From: Alphaproteobacteria bacterium
GTDB lineage: Bacteria; Pseudomonadota; Alphaproteobacteria; Kiloniellales; JAKSDN01
Assembly: GCA_030598385.1 (NCBI GenBank)
Contig: JAUVQB010000039.1
Location: 1-9,183 of the forward strand
Length of the DNA stretch: 9,183 nucleotides
Reading direction: 5' to 3'
This document shows positions 1 through 6,647 of this stretch, one piece after another. The translations under genes were made by a program, and so were the position numbers. The notes under the pieces were generated by a model, which was not told the DNA's origin, searched no databases, and worked only from the letters and a program-made list of their open reading frames with translations. Numbering within the stretch: position 1 is the stretch's first letter; every line of letters starts with the position of its first letter.

Positions 1-382
1 ATTCGAACGCGATCGGCAGATATAGCGGATCGTGGTGGTGTTCGATAATCACGCTGAAAATATTGAAGATCGTTCCCACGGGCTGGCCTTCGCCGGACAG
101 GATCGCGAACAGCGCTTCGCGCTGCTCTTCGGTCGAATGCTCGTCCAGGATGGGGTGCATGTGGCCGCCGCCGTGGTGAATGGCGCGCGGGAAGAAGAAG
201 GTCGCGATCACAGCCAGGCCGTCGAGCCGTACGTCGCCGTAGTAGCCCTCGTCGATCTTCATGCCGACGACGCCGTCGCAGTGACCCTGGGTCGGTGGCG
301 CCATGGCCTCGCAGGGGCAGCCGTAGTCACAGCTACAATATTCCAGCCATTTGCCTTGCAGGAACCATTTCGTGTCGGCCAT
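1..382 (-). CDS. DUF1326 domain protein, N-terminal part (cut by window edge)
   Basis: The first 127 residues are visible; the C-terminus lies beyond position 1. The start is an ATG at 382-380 opening MADTKWFLQGKW. Residues 13-35 hold a cysteine cluster, LEYCSCDYGCPC (C16, C18, C22, C24) plus C35. Histidine-rich stretches follow: HHGGGHMHP around residues 69-77 and EHHHDP around 114-119. This combination matches my memory of the DUF1326 family, small bacterial proteins of unknown biochemical role. The Cys/His content suggests metal binding, but that is inference. There is no signal peptide or membrane segment in the visible part. It lies 146 bases downstream of the transglycosylase on the same strand, with no clear terminator between them, so co-transcription is possible. 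The upstream bases offer only a G-rich stretch as ribosome binding site. The family call is fairly sure; function is unknown. Confidence 0.75.
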   Translation of the reverse strand, partial: MADTKWFLQGKWLEYCSCDYGCPCEAMAPPTQGHCDGVVGMKIDEGYYGDVRLDGLAVIATFFFPRAIHHGGGHMHPILDEHSTEEQREALFAILSGEGQPVGTIFNIFSVIIEHHHDPLYLPIAFE

Positions 383-528
383 CGGAGCGCCCCCATTTTG
401 TTTGATTTCGGCCCACCGTCGGAGCCATGACTTCGACGCTAACGCATTTCAGGCGGCGGCGCGAACGGCCGTTGCGTTTCCTGGCCGGACGGGTCCGATT
501 TCTGGACGATTGGAGACTGGGCCGGCCG

Positions 529-2547
529 CTATGGCAATTGGCCGAGTTCTCTGCCTTTGCGGCTCAGCGGCATGACCGTCTTTTGGCCGTTCAGCGCCAG
601 GCGATAGACCACCTGGCCTTCCAGCACGCGCTGGACGTAGTTGCGGGTCTCGGAGAAGGGAATGCGTTCGATCCAATCGACCGGATCGACGTCGGGCCGG
701 CGCGGGTCGCCGAAGGCCTTGATCCAGCGTTTGACGCGATGCGGGCCGGCGTTGTAGGCGGCCAGCGCCAAGGCGGTTGAGCCTTCGAAGTCCTCGAGCA
801 GCTGGCCCAGATAGGCGCGACCCAGTTGCATGTTGTAGCCCGAATCTTCGGTCAGCCGTGCCCGCTGATAGGGCAGGTTGATATTCTTGGCAACGAGATG
901 GGCGGTCGCCGGCATGAGTTGCATCAGGCCGCGGGCGCCGGCGCGGCTGATGACCCGGCCGTCGAAGGCGCTTTCCTGGCGGATCACCGCGAGCACCAGC
1001 GCGGGCTCGGGCGTTCTGGTGCCGTTCAGTTGACGCGTGATCTCCGGCGGCACGGGAAACAGGTGAGCGGCGGCCTGAATGCCCTGGCGGCTGGCCTGCT
1101 TAGCGGTGAACAGCGCTTGGTCGGGGCGGCCGATCGCGTTGGCGAGCTCGGCGTGAAGCTGATGGGCGCCTGCCGTGACCGTCTGCCGGCGCAGGTGGGT
1201 CATGAAGGCCTTCACATACCGGCGTTCGTCAAAGGCCGCCAGGAGGCGCACCAGGCGAACCAGTTCCCGTGCCTCGAAGGCGTTTCGTTCGGCGTCGGTG
1301 ATCACAAGGCTCGCCCTTAGGTCGAGATCGATCGTGCGGCCGAGCCGTCCGATCGCTTGCTGGCCGTAAAAGGCGGTCGCGTAGGTGGCGGCGCGCGCGT
1401 ACCAGTCGCCGGCGGCCTCGGAATCCCCCAGATCCTCGGCGGCCTCGGCGGCCCAATAAGCGCTGCGTGCCCGAGAGATCGGCGTCGAAACGCCATCGTT
1501 CAGCCGGACGAAGTGCCGATAGGCCTGTGCCGGCGCCTGTTCGAACCTGAGCGCAAGCCAGCCCGAGAACCATTCGGCCTCGGCGAAGTCGACGCCGGAC
1601 TTGAGGCCGTGCGCGCGGGCGAGACGATAGGCGAGGGCGGTCTTTCCTTGGTCGAGCGCGCGGCGCGCCGCCCAATGGCGCAGGGACCACCAGCGCTCCG
1701 GCCGGCGCAGCACCCCGGCAGCCCGGTCGAGCAGCTCGACGACTCCGTCATGGCGGCCCCGGCGCTGGCGCCAGCGCGCCCGGTCGTAGAGCAGGCCCGG
1801 TTCGTTCTGCAGCGATGGCGGCACTTGGGCGATGGCGGCATCGACGCCGGGGCGGTTGAGCATGAGGCGCCGCCGCGCGTTGGCCAGGCTCGCATAGCCC
1901 TCACCGAGTCGCTTGGCTTGCCGGCCGGCGGCCGAGAACTCCCGCCGGTCCAGCAGGCGGTTGAACCGGGCGATCTCGTCGCTGGCCTGCAGGCCGCCGC
2001 CATAGAGCGCCAGGAAGGCCGCCTCCTCCTGTTTCGTGAAGAACCCGCGCCGCCATGTCGTGCGGGCCAGGTCGGTGACCGCCGCGGTACCGCCGACGGC
2101 GCGCAACGCCTTGGCGAGACGCATGGCGCCCGCCACGCCCCGGGGATCGCGCCCGGCGAACCACACGATCACCTCTTCATCGGAGAGCTCGGCCGGCAGC
2201 TCTTCTTCGGCGCGTCGCTCAATCGCGGCCAACCGGGGCCAACCAGGATTGGCGGCCAGGAAAGCGTCGAGCGCCGCGAAGCCGTCGCGCTGCGGCTCGT
2301 CGTCTTGCTTATGGGTCAGGTCGAGCCACAGGAAGAACTTGTTGAGCTCGGCCTGCCGGCCTTGCAGGGCCGTGGTTCTGGCGGCGCTATACTCTGATTT
2401 CTTGGCGAGGGCGAAAGCCTGTTCATAGATCGAGCGGTCGGCGTCGAGCAGGCCGCCCGCGGGCAAGACCTCGGCCTCCGCGCGCGGCGATAACGCGCAA
2501 ATCCACAGGACAGAAAATATGACGACGGCCCTTACGCTCGCCTGCAC
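529..2547 (-). CDS. slt: Soluble lytic murein transglycosylase (Slt70-like), secreted
   Basis: A predicted periplasmic enzyme of 672 residues that cleaves the MurNAc-GlcNAc bond of peptidoglycan to give 1,6-anhydro-MurNAc ends; E. coli Slt70 is of similar length. The C-terminal catalytic SLT domain (about residues 515-645) is clear. VIRQESAF carries the catalytic Glu (E525), GLMQLMP is at 540-546, AYNAGP at 597-602, and IPFSETRNYVQRVLE follows. The long helical N-terminal part, rich in Arg and Ala, fits the superhelical (TPR-like) U-domain of the family. I chose the GTG at 2547-2545: GGAGG lies 7 bases upstream and the protein then begins with a typical signal peptide (VQASVRAVVIFSVLWICALS, likely cleavage after AEA near residue 25). 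An ATG at 2637 would add 30 residues before the signal peptide and is unlikely. It is divergent from dapA. Stop is TAG at 531-529. Confidence 0.92.
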   Translation of the reverse strand: MQASVRAVVIFSVLWICALSPRAEAEVLPAGGLLDADRSIYEQAFALAKKSEYSAARTTALQGRQAELNKFFLWLDLTHKQDDEPQRDGFAALDAFLAANPGWPRLAAIERRAEEELPAELSDEEVIVWFAGRDPRGVAGAMRLAKALRAVGGTAAVTDLARTTWRRGFFTKQEEAAFLALYGGGLQASDEIARFNRLLDRREFSAAGRQAKRLGEGYASLANARRRLMLNRPGVDAAIAQVPPSLQNEPGLLYDRARWRQRRGRHDGVVELLDRAAGVLRRPERWWSLRHWAARRALDQGKTALAYRLARAHGLKSGVDFAEAEWFSGWLALRFEQAPAQAYRHFVRLNDGVSTPISRARSAYWAAEAAEDLGDSEAAGDWYARAATYATAFYGQQAIGRLGRTIDLDLRASLVITDAERNAFEARELVRLVRLLAAFDERRYVKAFMTHLRRQTVTAGAHQLHAELANAIGRPDQALFTAKQASRQGIQAAAHLFPVPPEITRQLNGTRTPEPALVLAVIRQESAFDGRVISRAGARGLMQLMPATAHLVAKNINLPYQRARLTEDSGYNMQLGRAYLGQLLEDFEGSTALALAAYNAGPHRVKRWIKAFGDPRRPDVDPVDWIERIPFSETRNYVQRVLEGQVVYRLALNGQKTVMPLSRKGRELGQLP

Positions 2548-2554
2548 CTCGAAA

Positions 2555-2559
2555 CCTCC
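2555..2559 (-). promoter_or_regulatory. Ribosome binding site that decides the slt start
   Basis: A perfect GGAGG on the minus strand (2559 to 2555) sits 7 bases before the GTG at 2547. The in-frame ATG at 2637 has no comparable site. Together with the signal peptide that opens right after the GTG, this fixes the likely start. Confidence 0.75.
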
Positions 2560-2772
2560 AAATCCAGCGCCGATCCAGTGCCGGGGATCAATAATGGAAC
2601 CTAGCATCGGATTGTTAAAGTTTGTCCAAATTATCACATAATCACTATCTATGTCTCTGAATTAACTATAAATTTTCGATATTTAGGTCGCGCATAACGT
2701 TCTATTGCAATATCTCGGGATCGTTTCTTGCCCGACCGGCTCGTCAATGGAACGGTGGGCCGGGCACGCGGG

Positions 2773-2844
2773 CCGATAGCCAGGCCGGTGGCCAGACCGA
2801 TAGCCAGACCGGCGGCCTTGCCGGTGCACTTGCCGGTCGCGGCG
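2773..2844. repeat. 12-bp-periodic imperfect tandem repeat, six units
   Basis: Six consecutive 12-base units begin at 2773, 2785, 2797, 2809, 2821 and 2833. Each starts CCG(A/G), and five of them CCG(A/G)T; the first four fit the consensus CCGRTRGCCAGR best. Units 1 and 3 (CCGATAGCCAGG, CCGATAGCCAGA) differ at one base, so there is also a 24-base higher period. Units 4-6 drift toward CCGGTGCACTTG-like sequence, with CTTGCCGGT occurring twice 12 bases apart (2817-2825, 2829-2837). A multiple of three keeps several frames open, giving tetrapeptide-repeat pseudo-ORFs on both strands. The array ends about 85 bases before the dapA start. Its function is unknown: it could be a slippage-made minisatellite, a set of protein sites, or structure in the dapA leader. 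Confidence 0.8.
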
Positions 2845-2929
2845 CCCGGCGCTATGGTCCGGCCATTGCAACCGCCGGGTTGAGGCGTCTCCCGCCCTCG
2901 CTCGGCCCATCTAACGATCGAGGTTTGCC

Positions 2930-3817
2930 ATGTCCGGGCCGATGTTCTCCGGTTCCATCACCGCCCTTATCACGCCCTTTACCAACGGAAAGGTCGACGA
3001 AGAGGCGTTCCGGAAATTCGTGGACTGGCAGATCAAGCAGGGGACCCATGCCTTGGTTTCCTGCGGCACGACGGGCGAGTCGCCGACGCTCAGCCACGGC
3101 GAAGACATGCGGGTCACCGCGATCTGCGTGGAGGTGGCCGACGGGCGCGTGCCGGTGATCGCGGGAACGGGGTCCAATTCGACCAGTGAAGCCATTGCAC
3201 TGACCCGCAGCGCCAAGGAGGTCGGCGCCGACGCGGCGCTGATCGTGACGCCTTATTACAACAAGCCGACCCAGGACGGGCTTTACGCCCATTACAAGGC
3301 GATCCACGACGCAGTGGAAATCCCCATCATCCTCTACAACGTCCCGGGCCGCAGTATCGTCGACATATCGGTCGAAACCATGGCGCGTCTCGCCGAGCTG
3401 CCCAACATCATCGGGGTCAAGGATGCGACCGCCGACCTGAAGCGCCCGGCCTTGACTCGAGGGGCGATCGACGGGGACTTTTGCCAACTGTCCGGCGAGG
3501 ACGCGACCATCGTGCCGTTCCTGGCCCAGGGCGGGCACGGCTGCATCTCCGTCACGTCCAACGTCGCGCCCGCGCTCTGCGCCAATCTGCACAACGCCTG
3601 GAAGGGCGGCGATCTTGCGGAGGTGGCGCGGATCAACGACCGGCTGATGCCGCTGCACGAGGCGCTCTTCGTCGAGAGCAGTCCCGGCCCGGTCAAATAT
3701 GCCGCCAGCCGGCTCGGCCTGTGCGAAAACCGGGTGCGATTGCCGCTGGTGACGGTATCCGCTTCGACGGAAGAGCGCGTGCGCGACGCCATGGTGCACG
3801 CCGGCCTGTTGAACTAA
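2930..3817 (+). CDS. dapA: 4-hydroxy-tetrahydrodipicolinate synthase
   Basis: A cytosolic Schiff-base aldolase that condenses pyruvate with aspartate-4-semialdehyde, the first committed step to lysine and meso-diaminopimelate. The protein has 295 residues, close to the family norm. The key residues are all present: T47/T48 in CGTTGESPTL, Y110 in TPYYNKPTQ, Y136 and R141 in YNVPGRS, and the Schiff-base lysine K164 in IIGVKDAT. The GCISVTSNVAP segment and the C-terminal helices also fit. The ATG at 2930 has a GAGG six bases upstream; a second in-frame ATG at 2942 is possible, since many homologues begin near MFSGSITAL. It is followed after only 9 bases by smpB, so the two are probably one operon. 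The product feeds the peptidoglycan cross-linking residue, a loose functional link to the divergent slt. Confidence 0.97.
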   Translation: MSGPMFSGSITALITPFTNGKVDEEAFRKFVDWQIKQGTHALVSCGTTGESPTLSHGEDMRVTAICVEVADGRVPVIAGTGSNSTSEAIALTRSAKEVGADAALIVTPYYNKPTQDGLYAHYKAIHDAVEIPIILYNVPGRSIVDISVETMARLAELPNIIGVKDATADLKRPALTRGAIDGDFCQLSGEDATIVPFLAQGGHGCISVTSNVAPALCANLHNAWKGGDLAEVARINDRLMPLHEALFVESSPGPVKYAASRLGLCENRVRLPLVTVSASTEERVRDAMVHAGLLN

Positions 3818-3826
3818 CTGACCGTC

Positions 3827-4291
3827 ATGGAGCAGGGCGGCAAAGTCCTGGTCGCCCAAAACCGCAAGGCGCGCCACAACTACCAGATCGAGGAGTCGCT
3901 CGAGGCCGGCTTGGTGCTGACCGGAACCGAGGTCAAGTCCCTGCGCCAGGGCCGCGCCTCCATCGTGGAGGCCTATGCGGCCGACCAGCAGGGCGAGCTC
4001 TATCTCTTCAATTCGCATATCCCGATCTATGACGCGGCCGGGCGTTTCAATCACCAGCCCAAGCGGCTGCGAAAGCTGCTGCTCCACAGCCGTGAGCTGG
4101 CGCGCCTGATCGGGCTGATCCGACGCGAGGGGTATACCTTGGTTCCCCTGTCGCTTTACTTCAACGAGCGCGGCATCGCCAAGGTCGAGCTCGGCCTGGC
4201 GCGCGGCAAGCGCAAGGCCGACAAGCGGGAGACGGAGAAACGGCGCGACTGGCAGCGTCAGAAAGCGCGGTTGATGCGCGAGCGTGGATGA
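3827..4291 (+). CDS. smpB: SsrA-binding protein SmpB
   Basis: SmpB binds the tRNA-like domain of tmRNA and brings it to stalled ribosomes for trans-translation. The protein has 154 residues, the usual length. Diagnostic segments are [15 protein letters not shown] near the N-terminus, [19 protein letters not shown] (about 28-46), an [21 protein letters not shown] strand-turn (about 64-80), and LLHSREL followed by a [11 protein letters not shown] core. The basic C-terminal tail ([20 protein letters not shown]) becomes helical in the mRNA channel in studied homologues. The start lies 9 bases after the dapA TAA and has no strong Shine-Dalgarno, so translation may depend partly on coupling to dapA. 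No tmRNA (ssrA) gene is visible in this window. Confidence 0.96.
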   Translation: MEQGGKVLVAQNRKARHNYQIEESLEAGLVLTGTEVKSLRQGRASIVEAYAADQQGELYLFNSHIPIYDAAGRFNHQPKRLRKLLLHSRELARLIGLIRREGYTLVPLSLYFNERGIAKVELGLARGKRKADKRETEKRRDWQRQKARLMRERG

Positions 4292-4359
4292 CGCAGGAGC
4301 CGATCTCCCGCCTGGCCTGGCAAGGCCCGCGGCCCGGCTCAAAATAACCCCCGGGGATC

Positions 4360-5199
4360 ATGAGACTGCGAACGCTTTATTTGCTGGTCGGCCTCGTCTT
4401 GGGCGGTCTCGCGGCACTTGCCGTCATGATCCAAGCGTTCGCCCTGACGGCTGGCGTCTCCTGGCTCTATCTGTTCGGCGACGATCCCTGGCCGGCCCAC
4501 GCCGAATGGATCCTGGCCGGAGCCTCGCTGGCGGCTGGGCTGGCGACGCTGGGCGCCGGCCTCGGCATGGGCTACGCCTTCGGCCGCAGGTGCGAATCGT
4601 CGCCGCAGCCGGAGCGCGCGCGCCGCCGCGCCCATGGCTTGCTGCTGGGTGGGCTCGCGCTCTGGCTGCTTGTCGTGGCCCTGACGATCTGGCAACAGGA
4701 GCGCCAAACGTCGGTGCGGACAACGGCGGCTGCCGAAGAGGCGGCCTACGGCGCGCTGCTCGAGGCGCGGCATGTCATCACCGGGGTCAGCGTGACGGAT
4801 GCCGGGGCGCAGGAACTGCGTCTCGCCCTGGGTCTGGCCGGCACCCGACGCGGCGCCTATCGGCTGGCCTGGCAACTCACTTATCCGCTTTATTCCGTCA
4901 CCCTGCTGAGTGGCGAGCGGCACCTCGTCTTAGGCCCGGACCCGGCGTCGGAGGATTTGGCGTTCGAAATTGCAATCATCGCCGAGCGCTACCGGGAGAC
5001 GGTTTTGGAGGGGCGAAGCGACAAGGTGCTGGTCGATGGCGCCTTTCGCCTGCGGCTTTCGCTCGAACCCTTGCTCGATGACGAAGAGCGCCGGGTCTTG
5101 CCGGCCCGCGAGGTCGGCAATCTCGAGCGCGGCCTCTCCGAGCTGCGCTTCGAAACGGAAACCGATGCCCGGGTGGAGTTGGATTTGACCAAGCCGTGA
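4360..5199 (+). CDS. Unrecognised three-helix membrane protein with periplasmic C-terminal domain
   Basis: I do not recognise a family for this 279-residue protein. Three hydrophobic segments are visible at about 6-29, 50-73 and 93-112. MRLR precedes helix 1, the short loop 30-49 is acidic/neutral (DDPWPAHAE), and loop 74-92 is strongly basic (RRCESSPQPERARRRAH). By the positive-inside rule the N-terminus and second loop are cytoplasmic, and the C-terminal ~165 residues are periplasmic. That part starts with a short helix (about 113-137) and then alternates in a way that suggests beta strands (VITGVSVTD, LRLALGLAG, YRLAWQLTYPLYSVTLL, FRLRLSLEPLL, RVELDLT), perhaps one or two beta-sandwich modules. 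The ATG at 4360 is the first start after an in-frame TAA (4345) and has GGGG 3 bases upstream. It lies 68 bases after smpB on the same strand, probably in the dapA-smpB operon. The reading is supported by low-GC-at-second-position hydrophobic segments and a sensible topology. Function unknown. Confidence 0.8.
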   Translation: MRLRTLYLLVGLVLGGLAALAVMIQAFALTAGVSWLYLFGDDPWPAHAEWILAGASLAAGLATLGAGLGMGYAFGRRCESSPQPERARRRAHGLLLGGLALWLLVVALTIWQQERQTSVRTTAAAEEAAYGALLEARHVITGVSVTDAGAQELRLALGLAGTRRGAYRLAWQLTYPLYSVTLLSGERHLVLGPDPASEDLAFEIAIIAERYRETVLEGRSDKVLVDGAFRLRLSLEPLLDDEERRVLPAREVGNLERGLSELRFETETDARVELDLTKP

Positions 5200-5202
5200 G
5201 AC

Positions 5203-5235
5203 CTTCGGCGCGAGCTACTTGAGGCGCCGGCGAAG
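5203..5235. terminator. Possible bidirectional hairpin between convergent genes
   Basis: CTTCG (5203-5207) and GCGC (5208-5211) can pair with GCGC (5224-5227) and CGAAG (5231-5235), leaving a 3-base bulge and a 12-base loop. It lies just after the membrane protein stop and over the end of the convergent glycosylase gene, where a terminator is expected. There is no T-tract on either strand, so the call is weak. Confidence 0.25.
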
Positions 5236-5874
5236 CTCCGCGAAGACCTGGTGAAACATCGCCTCGCTGAGGCGGCCCGTGTTGGTGTTGTAGCGCGAGC
5301 AATGATAGCTGTCGGCCAGCAGCAGGCCGGACGGCAGCTCATGCAGGGCGCCGTGCGCGAAGGGGTAGCGATTGCGAACGAGGCCGAGGGTGGCGAGCAC
5401 CGCACCGTGGGCCAGGGCGCCGAGCGCGAGCATGGCCTCGAGGCGCGGCATGGCGGCGATCTCGCTTTCCAGGAACCGGCGGCAGGCCTTGACCTCGATG
5501 CCGGTCGGCTTGTTCTCCGGCGGCACGCAGCGCACGGCATTCGTCACCCGGCAACCCACCAGCCGCAGGCCGTCGTCGCGGCGGCGCTGGTAGCTGCCCT
5601 CGGCCAAGCCGAATTCGCTCAGGGTCGCGTAGAGCAGATCACCGGCATAGTCGCCGGTGAACGGCCGCCCGGTCTGGTTCGCGCCCTTGAGGCCGGGGGC
5701 AAGGCCGACGATCAGCAGGCGGGCGTCGGGCCCGCCAAAGCTTGGCACGGGGGCGTTGTGAAATTCCGGATACTGCGCGCGGTTGGCGTCCCGGAATGCG
5801 GCGAGACGCGGGCAAAGCCGGCAATCGGGCGACGGCTTCAGGAGCCCCGGCTCGCACGGTCTGGTGAGGGGCAT
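5215..5874 (-). CDS. Uracil-DNA glycosylase, family 5 (UDGb-like), 4Fe-4S type
   Basis: A predicted DNA repair enzyme that removes uracil, and in family 5 often other deaminated bases, from DNA. The protein has 219 residues. The N-terminal active-site motif GLAPGLKGANQTGRPF (57-72) has the family-5 pattern, lacking the catalytic Asp or Asn that other UDG families carry here. The second motif, SYHCSRYNTNTGRL (189-202) with H191, matches the family-5 tail HxSxxNTxTGRL. Four cysteines fit an iron-sulphur cluster: C18 and C21 (CRLC), C116 (VRCVPPENKP) and C131. The ATG at 5874 has GAGG about 10 bases upstream. It lies 65 bases after the NYN gene on the same strand, so the two may share a transcript, and it converges on the membrane protein gene with only 15 bases between stops. 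Family assignment is strong; substrate range is inferred. Confidence 0.92.
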   Translation of the reverse strand: MPLTRPCEPGLLKPSPDCRLCPRLAAFRDANRAQYPEFHNAPVPSFGGPDARLLIVGLAPGLKGANQTGRPFTGDYAGDLLYATLSEFGLAEGSYQRRRDDGLRLVGCRVTNAVRCVPPENKPTGIEVKACRRFLESEIAAMPRLEAMLALGALAHGAVLATLGLVRNRYPFAHGALHELPSGLLLADSYHCSRYNTNTGRLSEAMFHQVFAELRRRLK

Positions 5875-5939
5875 GGACCGACGGCCTCGTAATCCCTGAT
5901 CTGAGGGCGGCAGGTGTAGGTGACGGCGAAGGCTAGGCT

Positions 5940-6569
5940 CTAAGCGGTGCCGGATTCGTACAAATCCTCATCCTCTTCGAAATCGGCTTCTTCCTCGTCG
6001 CTCGATTCGGCTTCGCTCCGGGCGCGGGGATGATCGCGCGGCAATTCTCGTTCGACTTGCTCCTGCAGATCGAGCAGATCCATGAAAGCGTCAGCCTGCC
6101 GGCGCAACTCGTCGGCAACCATGGAAGGTTGACTGCGGACCGTGGAGACGACGGTGACCCGGACGCCCTTGCGCTGGACCGCTTCGACCAGCCGGCGAAA
6201 ATCGCCATCGCCCGAGAACAGCACGATGTGCGTCAGATGATCGGCCATTTCCAGGACATCGATCGCTAGTTCGATGTCCATGTTGCCCTTGAGCTTGCGC
6301 CGACCGGCGGAGTCGGTGAACTCCTTTGTGGGCTTGGTGACCATGGTATAGCCGTTATAGTCGAGCCAATCGATCAACGGGCGAATAGGCGAATACTCCT
6401 GATCCTCCACGAGCGCCGTATAATAGAACGCACGCACCAACTGGCATTTGCCCTTGAAGAGTTCTAATAAACGCTTGTAGTCGATGTCGAATCCAAGTGC
6501 CCGCGCCGTGGCATAGAGGTTGGCCCCGTCGATGAACAGGCCAACCCTTTCTTGCGGGTAAAATTTCAT
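5940..6569 (-). CDS. NYN/LabA-like (DUF88) PIN-fold protein, predicted ribonuclease
   Basis: A 209-residue cytosolic protein with the NYN (PIN-like) fold. Acidic residues typical of the metal site are present: D14 with N17 in GLFIDGANLYATARALG, D98 and D104 in GNMDIELAIDVLEMA, and D121/D123 in LFSGDGDFRRLVEA. The next strand, KGVRVTVVSTVRSQPSMVADELRRQAD (written here as KGVRVTVV then LRRQAD at 154-160), is also typical of the LabA/DUF88 group. The C-terminal tail from about residue 184 is very acidic (SSDEEEADFEEDEDLYES). NYN proteins are predicted or shown nucleases acting on RNA; the substrate here is unknown. The ATG at 6569 has AAAGGG a few bases upstream. It is divergent from folK and followed by the glycosylase gene. 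Its position among smpB, rpoZ and an RSH gene suggests, but does not prove, a role in RNA turnover or stress. Confidence 0.9.
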   Translation of the reverse strand: MKFYPQERVGLFIDGANLYATARALGFDIDYKRLLELFKGKCQLVRAFYYTALVEDQEYSPIRPLIDWLDYNGYTMVTKPTKEFTDSAGRRKLKGNMDIELAIDVLEMADHLTHIVLFSGDGDFRRLVEAVQRKGVRVTVVSTVRSQPSMVADELRRQADAFMDLLDLQEQVERELPRDHPRARSEAESSDEEEADFEEDEDLYESGTA

Positions 6570-6618
6570 ATCAACCCTTTCCGAGGAATTGAAAGAGACT
6601 CGGGAGAATCAAATCCAG

Positions 6619-6647
6619 ATGACAATCGTATTGCGAATACGGTCCAA
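6619..6647 (-). promoter_or_regulatory. Candidate promoter for the NYN gene
   Basis: On the minus strand TTGGAC (6647-6642) is followed after 17 bases by TGTCAT (6624-6619). This would put the transcript start about 40 bases before the NYN ATG. The boxes match the sigma-70 consensus only partly (3/6 and 4/6), so this is tentative. A perfect palindrome fills most of the spacer. Confidence 0.25.
6627..6641. repeat. Perfect inverted repeat, possible operator
   Basis: CGTATTGCGAATACG has 6-base arms (CGTATT/AATACG) around a 3-base centre. It lies in the NYN/folK divergent region, inside the spacer of the candidate NYN promoter, where a repressor site could act. The palindrome is certain; the regulatory role is inference. 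Confidence 0.45.

Larger units (their letters stand above)
2548..2929. other. Divergent slt/dapA intergenic region
   Basis: This stretch separates the divergent slt and dapA starts and must hold both promoters. The half nearest slt (about 2590-2720) is strikingly AT-rich for this window. It contains TATAAA (2667-2672), the palindrome TATTGCAATA (2703-2712) and AACGTT (2696-2701), but I could not settle on a convincing -35/-10 pair on either strand. The half nearest dapA (about 2730-2900) is GC-rich and carries the 12-bp-periodic repeat listed separately. dapA has a GAGG (2920-2923) six bases before its ATG. Short open frames here lack good starts and look like by-products of the repeat. Confidence 0.6.

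Noticed and set aside
1357..2397. A 346-codon plus-strand frame inside slt
   Set aside because: It is antisense to a well-supported transglycosylase whose signal peptide and SLT domain are clear. It shows no recognisable motif.
2728..2883. A short plus-strand frame through the 12-bp repeat, from a TTG, giving P(I/V)AR tetrapeptides
   Set aside because: It has a rare start, a weak ribosome site and very basic, repetitive content. The 12-base period keeps several frames open on both strands, so openness is not evidence of coding.
2683..2910. A 75-codon minus-strand frame through the same repeat
   Set aside because: Same reason: it is low-complexity and produced by the repeat, with no recognised product.
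2852..4342. A 496-codon open frame antisense to dapA and smpB
   Set aside because: It mirrors two certain genes in a GC-rich genome where antisense frames stay open because stop codons are rare. It spans both genes and their gap, and its residues show no recognisable domain.
4292..4359. GGCCT-GGCA-AGGCC stem in the gap after smpB, considered as a terminator
   Set aside because: The stem is only 5 bp and has no T-tract, so it does not argue for ending the transcript before the membrane protein gene.
4284..5081. A 265-codon plus-strand frame overlapping the membrane protein gene
   Set aside because: It is Arg/Gly/Ala-rich shadow composition. The overlapping frame at 4360-5199 has coherent membrane helices and topology.
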